Positions 17,261-26,505 of a stretch of DNA of 64,000 nucleotides are shown here, in pieces. Under the pieces are notes generated by a model that saw only the letters and a list, made by a program, of their open reading frames with translations, was not told the DNA's origin and made no database searches. A program made the position numbers and the translations under genes. Source of the DNA: Terriglobia bacterium (lineage in GTDB: Bacteria > Acidobacteriota > Terriglobia > Acidiferrales > UBA7541); assembly GCA_020073605.1 (NCBI GenBank), contig JAIQEW010000009.1, positions 1 through 64,000 of the forward strand, in the 5' to 3' direction. The first letter of the stretch is position 1; each line of letters starts with the position of its first letter.

Positions 17261-18469
17261 TTGAACGCGACGGTGTTCGAGGTTCTGTTTTGGGTCACCG
17301 CGGGGCTTGTGATTTACACCTACGCGGGCTACCCGCTTCTTCTATGGGCATTTGCTCGATTGTTTCCGCATCGCGAAGCCACACCTGTTGAGCCGTTGCC
17401 GCGTGTCACGCTGATCATTTCGGCATACAACGAGAGCGCGGTGATCGCAGAAAAGCTCGACAATACACTCGCTTTGGACTACCCGAGAAAGCAGCTTGAA
17501 ATCATCGTTGTATCGGATTCCTCGAGTGATGGCACCGATGGAATCGCGGCAGGCTATGCCGCACGCGGTGTGCGACTGATCCGGCAACCGGACCGCCTGG
17601 GCAAGAGCTGCGGCCTGAATCTTGGCGTTGCCAAAGCCACCGGCGACATCATTGTGTTCTCTGATGCGAATGCGATCTACTGCCATGACGCAATTCATCA
17701 GTTGGTGCGGCACTTCTCCGATCCGCGGGTCGGCTATGTCGTCGGCAACGCACGCTACATGGATTATCCCGGCCAGCCGCCGTCTGCCGAATCCGAAGGG
17801 TTGTACTGGAAACTGGAGACTTGGCTCAAGCAGAAGGAATCAGAGTTCGACTCAGTCGTAGGTGGCGACGGAGCAATTTATGCGATCCGCCGCGAACTTT
17901 TCACACCGCTGTTGGCGACGGACATCAACGACTTCCTTAACCCGCTTCAAATCATCGCTCGTGGCTACCGGGGAGTGTATGAATCGGCTGCGGTGTGCTT
18001 CGAGGATGCCGGTGACAGTTTCGAGAAGGAATTTCACCGCAAAAGTCGAATCGTTAGCCGAAGCTTGAACGCTCTGCGCCGTGCACCTGCCGTGCTGCTT
18101 CCTTGGACGCAGCCCCGCCATTGGTTCTCTCTGATTTCTCATAAGGTGCTGCGTTGGTTCGCTCCTGTGTTTCTCCTGATCTTGCTTCTCGCCACGATTG
18201 CCCTTTGGAATTCGCCCTTCTATCGGTTGTTTTTGTTGCTTCAAGTCGGGTTCTATGTTTTGGCGGCAATAGGTTGGCTAATCGAAAGCCGTGCCAGTGC
18301 GCCAAAGATACTTTACCTGCCCTATTACTTCTGCCTCGTGAACCTGGCCTCTCTGATTGGTATTGCCAAGTGTTTCCAGGGCGCGCTCTCTCCCACTTGG
18401 GAAACGATTCGCCAACAACAATCAGCTGGGAAAGACTCTGCTGTGGGCATCGTCCGACGAGAGTCCTGA
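17261..18469 (+). CDS. Membrane glycosyltransferase family 2
   Basis: A 402-residue processive-type GT2. One N-terminal membrane helix (VLFWVTAGLVIYTYAGYPLL) precedes the GT-A domain with VTLIISAYNESAVI, VVSDSSSDGTD, FSDANAIY (DxD-type) and VVGGDGAIYAIRR. Two or three C-terminal membrane helices follow (LRWFAPVFLLILLLATIAL and later). This layout resembles cellulose- or hyaluronan-synthase-like transferases, although the QxxRW motif is not clear; RSLNALRRAP lies near that position. It may be the transferase that extends the chain at the inner membrane. TTG 17261 is used because AGAAGGAG (17247-17254) precedes it. Confidence 0.9.
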   Translation: MNATVFEVLFWVTAGLVIYTYAGYPLLLWAFARLFPHREATPVEPLPRVTLIISAYNESAVIAEKLDNTLALDYPRKQLEIIVVSDSSSDGTDGIAAGYAARGVRLIRQPDRLGKSCGLNLGVAKATGDIIVFSDANAIYCHDAIHQLVRHFSDPRVGYVVGNARYMDYPGQPPSAESEGLYWKLETWLKQKESEFDSVVGGDGAIYAIRRELFTPLLATDINDFLNPLQIIARGYRGVYESAAVCFEDAGDSFEKEFHRKSRIVSRSLNALRRAPAVLLPWTQPRHWFSLISHKVLRWFAPVFLLILLLATIALWNSPFYRLFLLLQVGFYVLAAIGWLIESRASAPKILYLPYYFCLVNLASLIGIAKCFQGALSPTWETIRQQQSAGKDSAVGIVRRES

Positions 18470-18472
18470 GCT

Positions 18473-19717
18473 GTGCCGCTGCGCGTTCTTCATGTGCTCG
18501 ACCATTCCTGGCCGGTGTTGGACGGGTACGCCCAGCGAAGCCGGAGCATCGTGGCGGCACAACATCAGCTCGGCATGGAACCAGTGGTGCTGACAAGCCC
18601 ATTGCATCAATCCGACGATCCTTCCGCGTCTGATACCTCGCTTGATGAAGTCCGCTATTTCCGCACGCGCGCGGATTTGGGGATCACGGCGGCTGCGATT
18701 CGTGGCCGTTGGCCGATTCTCCGTGAGACGGCCATCGTGCGATTGCTCCAGAAGAGGATCGAATCGCTTGTTCAACGTGAGCCATTCGACGTCATTCACG
18801 CGCACTCTCCCGCCCTTTGCGGCCTCGCGGCTCTGAGGGCCTCTCGAAAACGCGGCCTCCCATTCGTGTACGAGATACGGTCCTTTTGGGAGGATTCTGA
18901 TCTCAGCCAGAGTAAGAGCTGGCCGAGGAAACTGCGCTATAAGTTGGGACGAGGCCTGGAAACGTTTGTGACGAGACGAGCGGATGCAATCGTAGGAATC
19001 GCGCAATCCATTATTGGTGATCTCCAGTCACGAGGGGTCTCATCGGCCAAGCTGTTTCACGTTCCAAACGGTGTAGACGTAATGCGTTTCACGCCGCGTC
19101 CACGAGACTCCGCTCTCGCCGCAGAGCTGGGCGTTACTGGAATTCCCACGCTGGGTTTCATCGGCACACTGTTCTCATGGGAGGGTGTTGCGTGGTTGGT
19201 GCGCGCAGCAACAGAACTTCATCGGAGGGGCGAGCCGTTCAAGCTGGTGATCATCGGTGATGGCGCGGAGGGGCCTGAAGTCCGAAAAGTGATCGCAGAA
19301 ACCAAGTCCGAAGATTACGTATCCCTCTTGGGCCGCGTTCCGAACGACCAAATTGAGCGGTACTACTCGGTGTTGGATTTCCTGGTCTATCCGCGGGTCA
19401 GCGTGCGCATCACCGAACTCGTCACTCCGCTGAAGCCGCTCGAGGCCATGGCTTTGGGAAAGGCCATACTGGGCAGCGGAGTGGGCGGAATCCGCGAGTT
19501 GATCGAGCCGGAAACAACCGGGCTCCTGTTCGAGCCAGGAAACATCGACGAGTTCTGCGGGCAAGCATCGCGCCTATTGCGGCAACCGGATCTGCGGCGC
19601 ACATTGGGTGATCATGCGCGTGAGAGGTGCGTTCGAGAAAGGGACTGGAAAATAGTGGTCCGACGCTACGAAGACGTATACGAGTCCGCCATCCAAAATA
19701 CGCGGGCACGCTCCTGA
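18473..19717 (+). CDS. Glycosyltransferase family 4 (Daro_2409/exosortase-associated type)
   Basis: A 414-residue GT-B enzyme. PLRVLHVLDHSWPVLDGYAQ is the recognisable opening of the exosortase A-associated glycosyltransferase family (TIGR04063 type). The acceptor domain has FVYEIRSFWEDS, and the donor domain has FHVPNGVDVMRF, LGFIGTLFSWEGV and TELVTPLKPLEAMALGKAIL. GTG 18473 lies three bases after the GT2 stop, so the pair is almost certainly co-translated. It is the last plus-strand gene before a convergent minus-strand gene, so this transcription unit ends near 19717-19795, where I saw no strong terminator. Confidence 0.92.
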   Translation: MPLRVLHVLDHSWPVLDGYAQRSRSIVAAQHQLGMEPVVLTSPLHQSDDPSASDTSLDEVRYFRTRADLGITAAAIRGRWPILRETAIVRLLQKRIESLVQREPFDVIHAHSPALCGLAALRASRKRGLPFVYEIRSFWEDSDLSQSKSWPRKLRYKLGRGLETFVTRRADAIVGIAQSIIGDLQSRGVSSAKLFHVPNGVDVMRFTPRPRDSALAAELGVTGIPTLGFIGTLFSWEGVAWLVRAATELHRRGEPFKLVIIGDGAEGPEVRKVIAETKSEDYVSLLGRVPNDQIERYYSVLDFLVYPRVSVRITELVTPLKPLEAMALGKAILGSGVGGIRELIEPETTGLLFEPGNIDEFCGQASRLLRQPDLRRTLGDHARERCVRERDWKIVVRRYEDVYESAIQNTRARS

Positions 19718-19795
19718 TGCCAAATCCATTCTTATGTGCATCCGGAGTAAGGCAGGCACATTGAATGCTCATCTCTCACAATTCGAGGCCTGAGG

Positions 19796-21022
19796 TTATA
19801 CTTCGACGGTCCGGTCAGCACGCTTGGGAATCTGCGTCATGAGCACTTCCTCCACCTCAGTAGCAACCACGTCCCATGTCCGCGCGCGTGTTTGGCGAGA
19901 AATTGCTTCCCGATTCCAGCTTCTGGACAGGGCTTGTTCCAGTCCTGCCGCCAATGATTCGGGGGTTTCTTCCACGAGGACCCCGAGTTCGGGACTGTGA
20001 AGGATTTCAGGAATTCCTCCCACCCGCGTGGCGACAACGGGTGTGCCACAAGCCAGCGATTCGGTCACCACGTTTGGCCAACCCTCCCTCGCGCTGGTGA
20101 GGCAACTTAGGTCCGCGGCGCTGAACCAAAGACGCAAGGTTTCGTTTGGAATTTTCCCGGGCAGATGAACCTGTTCGACGAGCCCCAATTCCTGAACGAG
20201 TCTCTCCAGCGCGTCGCGACACGGGCCCTCGCCAAAGATAAAGAGCTGGATGCCGGGGTACCGCGGCGCAATCCCTCGAATGGCGCGAATCAGCAATTGA
20301 TGCCTTTTCGTTTCCGTTAGCGAGCCGACCGCAACAATCAGTCGGTTCGTCTTGGAAAGACTAAGTGCCTCTCGCGCCTCTCCGATGTCGGTGCGCCAAA
20401 ACCGATCCGTATCCACGCCGTTTGGAATCGTGTGAATCGAAATGTCCTCACCGCAGACTTCCGTCATTTTTTCTTTGAGTGCTGCCGAAACAGCCACGCA
20501 TGCCGCGGCTTTCCGCAACGTCCACCGGACCATCGGACGGATCAGCGCGTGCGACGGATATGAATTGATGTCCGTGCCGCGCGCGGAAACCATCACCGGG
20601 ATACCCAGTCTTCTGCCGAGAAGCACGGCCGCGAATCCATCCGGGTAGACGAAGTGTGCATCGATACAGTCGAACTTCTTTTCCGCGTGCAACTTGCGCA
20701 CTAGCGGTAGGCTTCCCCAGTACATGAACAACCCATGCAAGGGCATCGATATCTTGGGCAGAAGGAAGTATCTCGGATGATGGACTGTTAACGGACCAAT
20801 GCGTTCCGTGGCAGGCAATTGGCTGACTGCGCTCCAGCGTTTCGCGGGCAGCCACCTCGGGAAGAAAGGGACCGGCGCGACAACTTCGACGAAGTTCCCG
20901 GCCCGGCGCGACAAGTGAACTATCCGCTGGTAGATGAAAACCCCGAATGTGGGGTCGGCACCATTTGGAAAGAGGTTGGTGAATGCCAGTACGCGCAACG
21001 GTTCACTCTCGGTTCGAAACAC
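19796..21022 (-). CDS. Glycosyltransferase family 4
   Basis: A 408-residue GT-B enzyme on the minus strand, convergent with the previous gene. It shows LRVLAFTNLFPNGADPTFGV, VMVSARGTDINSYP, IHTIPNGVDTDRFW, LIVAVGSLTETKRHQLLIRA and the E-x7-E region SAREGWPNVVTESLACGTPV. It should add a sugar to the EPS repeat unit. GTG 21022 is the only sensible start; a GGGG lies shortly upstream on that strand. Its divergent orientation gives it a separate promoter from the deacetylase at 21370, so this sugar might be added conditionally. Confidence 0.9.
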   Translation of the reverse strand: MFRTESEPLRVLAFTNLFPNGADPTFGVFIYQRIVHLSRRAGNFVEVVAPVPFFPRWLPAKRWSAVSQLPATERIGPLTVHHPRYFLLPKISMPLHGLFMYWGSLPLVRKLHAEKKFDCIDAHFVYPDGFAAVLLGRRLGIPVMVSARGTDINSYPSHALIRPMVRWTLRKAAACVAVSAALKEKMTEVCGEDISIHTIPNGVDTDRFWRTDIGEAREALSLSKTNRLIVAVGSLTETKRHQLLIRAIRGIAPRYPGIQLFIFGEGPCRDALERLVQELGLVEQVHLPGKIPNETLRLWFSAADLSCLTSAREGWPNVVTESLACGTPVVATRVGGIPEILHSPELGVLVEETPESLAAGLEQALSRSWNREAISRQTRARTWDVVATEVEEVLMTQIPKRADRTVEV

Positions 21023-21369
21023 CGTACCCCAAGCAAGTCGAGATAATTGGAGTATTCTTCCACAAGATTGTCACGTTGTGACCCCCAGCTCAGCTGCCTC
21101 TTCGGCTTTCGAGATCACCCGTACTAAATTGAAAATGCATGACATAGAATGGGCGAAGGCCAAAGCTTGAACTGGCGCCTGATTTGCTGCCATCGTCCAA
21201 GCTGGCGTTTATGACCTGGGTCCCCAACATCGGCACCACGCAGCAGTGTCATTCAAATTCCGGTATCATACATGGATTGGGTGCCCAGGTAGAACTTTGA
21301 GTGCCGGATATCGCGGCTCGCCGGATTCTATTCGGGGACGCTCAGGGTGGGCTTGAGCACGAACTCGAT
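21023..21369. other. Divergent intergenic region
   Basis: About 350 bases between a minus-strand glycosyltransferase and a plus-strand deacetylase. It must contain the promoter of the minus-strand gene and probably that of the deacetylase. No clear promoter pair, palindrome or small gene was recognised. In-frame GTG 21301 could lengthen the deacetylase by 23 residues. Confidence 0.4.
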
Positions 21370-22200
21370 ATGAAGAACGCACTCACAATTGATCTTGAGG
21401 ACTACTACCACGTAAGCGCTTTTCGCGATCAGATGCCCGCGAACCAATGGAATTCGCAGCAGAGCCGCGTGGAACGCAACACGGACCTGCTACTCGATCT
21501 GTTCGATGAGGCTGGTTGCAAAGCGACTTTCTTCACGCTCGGATGGGTCGCTGAACAGCACCCTCACGTCGTCCGGCGCGTGGCCGAGCGCGGCCATGAA
21601 GTGGCGTGTCATAGCTTGCGCCACCGCACCGTCTATGAAATGATTCGGGAAGATTTCCGAGAGGATACGCGTCAGGCCAAGCAGCTGCTCGAGGATTGCG
21701 GTGGCGTTCCCGTACGTGGGTACCGTGCTCCTAGTTTCTCGATAACGCGTGACTCCTTGTGGGCCTTCGATATTCTTGCGGAACTCGGCTTCACATATGA
21801 CTCGAGTATCTTTCCGGTAGAGCACCCAAACTATGGGATCCCGGATGGGTCCCGCATTCCATATCGGGTTCAGACGCCGAGTGGGCCGATTGTCGAATTC
21901 CCCATGACCACTCTTGAGTTTGCGGGCCGCCGATCGCCGTTCGGCGGGGGGGCATACTTCCGATTTCTACCCTACTGGTATACGCGTTGGGGAATTCGCT
22001 TCGTCAACGCACACGAACATCGCCCAGTGTGTGTATATCTTCATCCTTGGGAATTGGACCCTCAACAGCCGCGGATGAACGGCAGCCTCACCTCGCGACT
22101 GCGGCACTATCTGGGACTCCGAAATACGCCGCGGAAATTCCGAAGCCTCATTCGTGATTTTGAATTTTGCCCTTTAGGCGAGCTTGCGAGTTGTGTATAA
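21370..22200 (+). CDS. Polysaccharide deacetylase, exosortase-locus subfamily (NodB plus C-terminal DUF3473-like)
   Basis: A 276-residue CE4 protein that closely fits the deacetylase subfamily of PEP-CTERM/exosortase loci (TIGR03006 type). It begins MKNALTIDLEDYYHVSAF, with the catalytic-type aspartates D8 and D11, then KATFFTLGWVAEQHPHVVRR, EVACHSLRHRTVYEM (metal histidines), RGYRAPSFSIT and the C-terminal CVYLHPWELDPQQPRM with YLGLRNTPRKFRSLI. ATG 21370 matches the usual family start; GTG 21301 is an alternative. It lacks a signal peptide. It is the second deacetylase of the locus and shares little sequence with the one at 13422, so two different deacetylation steps are likely. Confidence 0.9.
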   Translation: MKNALTIDLEDYYHVSAFRDQMPANQWNSQQSRVERNTDLLLDLFDEAGCKATFFTLGWVAEQHPHVVRRVAERGHEVACHSLRHRTVYEMIREDFREDTRQAKQLLEDCGGVPVRGYRAPSFSITRDSLWAFDILAELGFTYDSSIFPVEHPNYGIPDGSRIPYRVQTPSGPIVEFPMTTLEFAGRRSPFGGGAYFRFLPYWYTRWGIRFVNAHEHRPVCVYLHPWELDPQQPRMNGSLTSRLRHYLGLRNTPRKFRSLIRDFEFCPLGELASCV

Positions 22201-22249
22201 GTCACGCTAACTGAGGGCTCACACCGCCCCCACCTAATTCGACCGAGGG

Positions 22250-23827
22250 CTAGCCGCGCGCGAAAACCCGCTCGAACAGATGCGAGAACTTCTGGGAATA
22301 GTCTTCCCTATGGCCTTGGTCCAGGCACAACAGCCAGTAGCCCGCCGCCGCGAGCGGCAAGGTGATCAGCACCTGAGAGAAAAACACAAGCAGATGGTCC
22401 GCTGGCCAGTAGTGTTCGATAGCATATGTGCCTAATACGAAGGGCACGATGGCAACTGCGGGGCGAATCCACGCGGACTTCATATAGGTTAGGGGATGTA
22501 TGCCCAACGTGCGACGAATATACCAAGGCCAGAAGAGCAAACTGGTTGCTAGGCTAGGTATAGCAGTTCCCCAAGCCACTCCTAAGATCCCAAGACTCCC
22601 TCGAACGAGCAGTATACTCAACGCGAGATTGCAGACTCCCTCCGCGAGCAATGCGGGCACGAGAGGCCTGTGCTTGCTCATGCCCAGAAGAGAGCCCGAG
22701 GTCACTGAATTGGCTGGCCAAAACAAAAGCGTTAAGGACAATATCAGCAGCACTGTTCCTGAGGTGTGCGCATACTGAGCACCCATCCAAAGGCCAATGA
22801 ACGTTCTTCCCCTCAAAATGAAAGTGATCGCAATAGGAAGTACGGTCATCGTGCCCGCTCGGCTGCTGAATAACACGATGCGCTGAACTTGGCTCCAATC
22901 CTTCTGCGCTTCGACTGAACTGGCCAGCGGCGTCATCGTCTGTGATATTCCACTCAGTAGTGTCCGGGTGTATTCGATAAGATTACCGCCAATCACGTAG
23001 AAGGTGACCGCGGTTACGGGCAGAAATGCCCCGATGACCACGTTGTCGCTCGCATAGATTAGGCTGCCACTCACATGCAACAAGAAGGAGAAAGCACTGA
23101 AAGAAAAAATCAACTTCACGCCGGCCCGGTCAGCTTCGGACAAACCAATCCGCAATTCTCGATAGAAATGGCGCGCCAGCCCTATGTTCGCAACCCAGCG
23201 AAGAAGGTTGAAACCGAGTTGAATGGTCGCCAGCATAACGATGCCGTAACCTTCGTAGAGTGCCAAAACGATTGTAGCCGCTCGTAGAAGACTGATCCCA
23301 ATTTCAATGCTGTTCGTGATATCGAAACGCTGGAGTCCTACAAGGATCCCACCGAACACGCCGTTTACGAGCGAGGTGGCGACACTGAGCCCAGCTAGTA
23401 CCAATACAACCCGCGAGGCGGTGAGGTATTGGGCGGGAATCTTCAGGTGCCCGACCACGAACGCAGCCAGGATGACGGAACCAAGAATTGCAACTAGCCC
23501 AGCCGAGGAAAAGATGACCATCGCCGATGATGCGACGTTACTCGCTCTCTTGTGGTCTGCTTCGGCGTGAAACTTGGCAACGTATCGGGTAACCGCACCC
23601 CGAACACCTAGGTCGAGGAGCCCCAAGTAGCCTGTCAGGGCGAGAATTAGGGTCCAGACTCCGTACTCCGTGTTCCCCAAATGACGGACCACAAATGGAG
23701 ACATAAAGAAGTTGATGCCGGTGCCGAGAACATAGGCTCCCCAATTCGACATAACGTTGCGCACAACGCGGGGTTTACGCTGCGCCGGATAAGCTTGCGC
23801 CGGAGAACTTCCAACTTGAGTTGACAT
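22250..23827 (-). CDS. Wzx-type polysaccharide flippase (MATE/MOP superfamily)
   Basis: A 525-residue polytopic membrane protein with about 12-14 helices. NVMSNWGAYVLGTGINFFMS and RHLGNTEYGVWTLILALTGY at the start are hallmark Wzx/RfbX sequences, and LLDLGVRGAVTRYVAKFHAE follows. It should flip the lipid-linked repeat unit across the inner membrane. ATG 23827 is preferred over an upstream in-frame codon at 23875 because the family similarity begins shortly after it. It lies alone on the minus strand, transcribed away from the methyltransferase-pyruvyltransferase cluster. Confidence 0.9.
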   Translation of the reverse strand: MSTQVGSSPAQAYPAQRKPRVVRNVMSNWGAYVLGTGINFFMSPFVVRHLGNTEYGVWTLILALTGYLGLLDLGVRGAVTRYVAKFHAEADHKRASNVASSAMVIFSSAGLVAILGSVILAAFVVGHLKIPAQYLTASRVVLVLAGLSVATSLVNGVFGGILVGLQRFDITNSIEIGISLLRAATIVLALYEGYGIVMLATIQLGFNLLRWVANIGLARHFYRELRIGLSEADRAGVKLIFSFSAFSFLLHVSGSLIYASDNVVIGAFLPVTAVTFYVIGGNLIEYTRTLLSGISQTMTPLASSVEAQKDWSQVQRIVLFSSRAGTMTVLPIAITFILRGRTFIGLWMGAQYAHTSGTVLLILSLTLLFWPANSVTSGSLLGMSKHRPLVPALLAEGVCNLALSILLVRGSLGILGVAWGTAIPSLATSLLFWPWYIRRTLGIHPLTYMKSAWIRPAVAIVPFVLGTYAIEHYWPADHLLVFFSQVLITLPLAAAGYWLLCLDQGHREDYSQKFSHLFERVFARG

Positions 23828-24323
23828 GAGTATCCGCAGAGGGCGGCTTTTCGTGAACGGCAAGTTTATGACCAACTACCTCCACATATATAGATCACGG
23901 ATAGAAAAGAACTTACGCATGATTTGCCCGAAGACCTTGCGCATCCCAAGGATTTCGGGTCCTAGACTGGGTAAACAACTACCACTATTTGGAAGTCCCC
24001 TGCCGATGGCAGGGCGGACTAGCTGAATCAAGTTCAGTAGCCCCCATAGGTAACACATTCATTCTAATTGTCTTATTTGGAGAGCAGCGTAACTATCCTT
24101 TGGTGTCAGCCGTGCTTTTCCGATCCCCGAGACTATAGCGGCCCTCTGGCGCCAGCAGGCGGTACCCTTGGTGTGCGGGGAAGACCCCTCAGGAGTTTGT
24201 CTCGGATAGTTGCAGTGGTCAGGAAATGGGTCTCCCCAGAGGGACTGTTGATATGGACGAAGAGCGCAGTGCTGGGAAACCTTGGATAAATGCATGACAA
24301 GTCGTCGCACGAAGGGGGACAAG
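23828..24323. other. Divergent intergenic region with one perfect hairpin
   Basis: About 495 bases between divergently transcribed Wzx and the methyltransferase. It contains a perfect 7-bp hairpin at 23998-24014 (CCCTGCC, loop GAT, GGCAGGG), not followed by a T-run in either direction, and a small GGGG-AAGA-CCCC hairpin near 24178. Short frames in this stretch have no ribosome binding site and were rejected. Promoters for both units must lie here. Confidence 0.4.
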
Positions 24324-25064
24324 ATGGCGAGTGCGCAACAGGTGCCGCCTATCCAAGAGCAGCAGCAATTCTGGGATTGGCATTGGCAGAACTTGGAGGA
24401 ACGAAAGGTACTGAACGATTGGACAGAGCGGCGCGCGCGAGAAATCTTTCGGCTGATTCAAGGCCTTCACCTTGAGCGCCCGCGCATCTTGGATATGGGC
24501 TGCGGTCAGGGCTGGTTTACGGAACGTCTTTCGGATCTGGGCGACGTCACCGGAATTGACCTTTCGCCTGAGGCCATTGCTGCGGCGCGAGCGCGCCGCC
24601 CGGACATCAAATACATTGCCGCAAACGTTTATGAGGCTCGTCTGCCTGAGAATCACTACGACGTCGTTGTCTCGCAAGAAGTGATCGCACATGTGGAGAA
24701 CCAGCCAATGTATGTGGAACGGGCTGCCGATTCGCTGAAGATTGGCGGCCACCTCATCATGACGACCGGCAACAAGTTCGTGATGGATCGGATGGGGGAT
24801 GTGGGCTGGAATGTACAACCTCCCCAGCATATCGCACACCAGCTCAGCAGAGTGCAGCTCAAGAATATGCTGGCTCCCCGGTTTGATATCCTGAAAATAT
24901 TCACCATCATTCCGCACGGGCAGCGAGGAATTCTGCGCGTTGTCAACTCGTACAAGCTCAACGCTTTGGTCCGCCGGCTCATCCCTCAGGAAAAGGTCGA
25001 AAGACTTAAAGAGAAGAGCGGGTTCGGCTGGCAGATAGTTTTTCTGGCACAGAAGAAGGCCTAA
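24324..25064 (+). CDS. SAM-dependent class I methyltransferase
   Basis: A 246-residue methyltransferase. RILDMGCGQGWFTERLSDLG is motif I, TGIDLSPEAIAAARAR is motif II, YDVVVSQEVIAHVEN is the post-I region, and GGHLIMTTGNK is motif III. It resembles UbiG/methyltransf_11 enzymes that O-methylate small molecules and sugars. It opens a transcription unit with pyruvyl transferase and nucleotide-sugar genes, so methylation of a sugar in the EPS is the most economical role. ATG 24324 follows GGGGGA (24315-24319); upstream ATGs at 24282-24294 lack one. Confidence 0.85.
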   Translation: MASAQQVPPIQEQQQFWDWHWQNLEERKVLNDWTERRAREIFRLIQGLHLERPRILDMGCGQGWFTERLSDLGDVTGIDLSPEAIAAARARRPDIKYIAANVYEARLPENHYDVVVSQEVIAHVENQPMYVERAADSLKIGGHLIMTTGNKFVMDRMGDVGWNVQPPQHIAHQLSRVQLKNMLAPRFDILKIFTIIPHGQRGILRVVNSYKLNALVRRLIPQEKVERLKEKSGFGWQIVFLAQKKA

Positions 25065-25071
25065 AAGCGCC

Positions 25072-26505
25072 GTGATTGCGCCAGACAATTCGGAGAAAGT
25101 CACTTCACCAGCCAGAAGAATAGGGATTTTCGGCCACGTCGGCACAAAGAATCTCGGCGATGAAACGATTATCGCCGCAGTAATTCAGAATACGCGGCGC
25201 CGCTTCCCCGAAGCCGAAATCCGCGCCTTTACGTTTCAACCCGAAGATACGCGCCTAAGGCACGGGATCGCCGCTTTTCCGATACGTCAAGTCGTTCAAT
25301 CGCGTGTCGATCCGGAAGCGCCTACCAAGGGCGAGCATCGCACAGACTCATCGGACGGCCCGGGTGCAAGGATCCAAGCTAGCTTGAAGAAGATTCCACT
25401 TTTGTATTCCTGCCTGAAGGGAATACGGGACGGCTTTGGTTTCCTGCGGGGGATCTGGAGGGAAGTGGGATTCTTGGCGCAATCCTATCGCAATCTAAAA
25501 GGCACAGAGCTCTTGATGATCGCCGGCTCAGGACAACTGACGGATCAAAGCGGGGGCTCATGGGCGTACCCCTATACTTTCTTCAAATGGTCGTTCCTCG
25601 CCCGCGCGACGGGGACCAAGCTCGCGTTCATGAGCATCGGAACCGGTTGGATAGATTCGCCTTTGAGTAAATTCTTCTTTAGGTCTGCACTCTCCCGGGC
25701 GGACTATCTCTCCTTTCGAGGTGAAGACTTCCGCAAGCAGGTCGGGGAATGGGGTCTTCGAGGAGAAAGCATTGTTGTTCCAGACTTGGCGTACAGCTTT
25801 CACATGCCGAACATTGCGGCACAGCCGAAGTCTTCTCACTCTTCTCCAGTAGTCGGTATCAATCCCGTACCGTTCTTTCATGAAACGATGTGGCACAAGG
25901 CTGACAAACAGATCTACGACCAATACGTGCAAACGCAATCCAGCTTTGCGTCTTGGTTGATTCGCAGAGGATATACAGTACTTTTCTTCCCGACCCAATT
26001 GCGCGCTGACCCGCCGGTAATTCAAGACATTGTTCAGGCGCTGGAGCGAAACCACCCCGGACTTTCGGGATATCAAACCGTGGACCCGCCGATGCGCTCG
26101 CATGAAGATCTCATCTCCGTGATGAGCGGGATGGATATCGTCGTTGCAGCTCGCTTCCATGGCGTTCTTATATCGCATCTGCTTCACAAGCCGGTCCTGG
26201 CGGTTTCCTATCACGCAAAGACGGCGGACCTCATGGCGCAAATGGGGCAATCCCAGTGTGTATTGCATATTGATGCCTGCAGCTTGGACGCGCTGACAAG
26301 CCGTTTCCTCTTCCTGGAATCACAAAGCAAGGCTATTGCGGCAGAACTGGAACGAAGGGTTCCTTCGTGTCGCGCAGCTCTGGATTCTCAGTACGAACGG
26401 GTGTTTGGTTTATTGGAACAAGGCGTGGTGCGAGCCCAAACGCCTAACAAATCGAAAGCCTGGCCGAAGGAGCCATCGAATGCGCGTATTGATTACGGGT
26501 CATAG
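25072..26505 (+). CDS. Polysaccharide pyruvyl transferase family protein
   Basis: A 477-residue protein of the PS_pyruv_trans family, which transfers pyruvate from phosphoenolpyruvate to form ketals on polysaccharide sugars. Features: IGIFGHVGTKNLGDETIIAA at the N-terminus (typical 'G..N.GDE'), LLMIAGSGQLTDQSGGSWAY, FMSIGTGWIDSPLS, VVGINPVPFFHET, and near the C-terminus VVAARFHGVLISHLLHKPVL, the hallmark 'RfH' region. Pyruvyl groups would add negative charge to the EPS. GTG 25072 lies seven bases after the methyltransferase stop. Its end overlaps the next gene by 26 bases. Confidence 0.9.
   Translation: MIAPDNSEKVTSPARRIGIFGHVGTKNLGDETIIAAVIQNTRRRFPEAEIRAFTFQPEDTRLRHGIAAFPIRQVVQSRVDPEAPTKGEHRTDSSDGPGARIQASLKKIPLLYSCLKGIRDGFGFLRGIWREVGFLAQSYRNLKGTELLMIAGSGQLTDQSGGSWAYPYTFFKWSFLARATGTKLAFMSIGTGWIDSPLSKFFFRSALSRADYLSFRGEDFRKQVGEWGLRGESIVVPDLAYSFHMPNIAAQPKSSHSSPVVGINPVPFFHETMWHKADKQIYDQYVQTQSSFASWLIRRGYTVLFFPTQLRADPPVIQDIVQALERNHPGLSGYQTVDPPMRSHEDLISVMSGMDIVVAARFHGVLISHLLHKPVLAVSYHAKTADLMAQMGQSQCVLHIDACSLDALTSRFLFLESQSKAIAAELERRVPSCRAALDSQYERVFGLLEQGVVRAQTPNKSKAWPKEPSNARIDYGS

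Noticed and set aside
23998-24014. Perfect 7-bp hairpin upstream of wzx, considered as a terminator or operator
   Set aside because: No T-run on either side and too short to call; kept only as part of the intergenic description.
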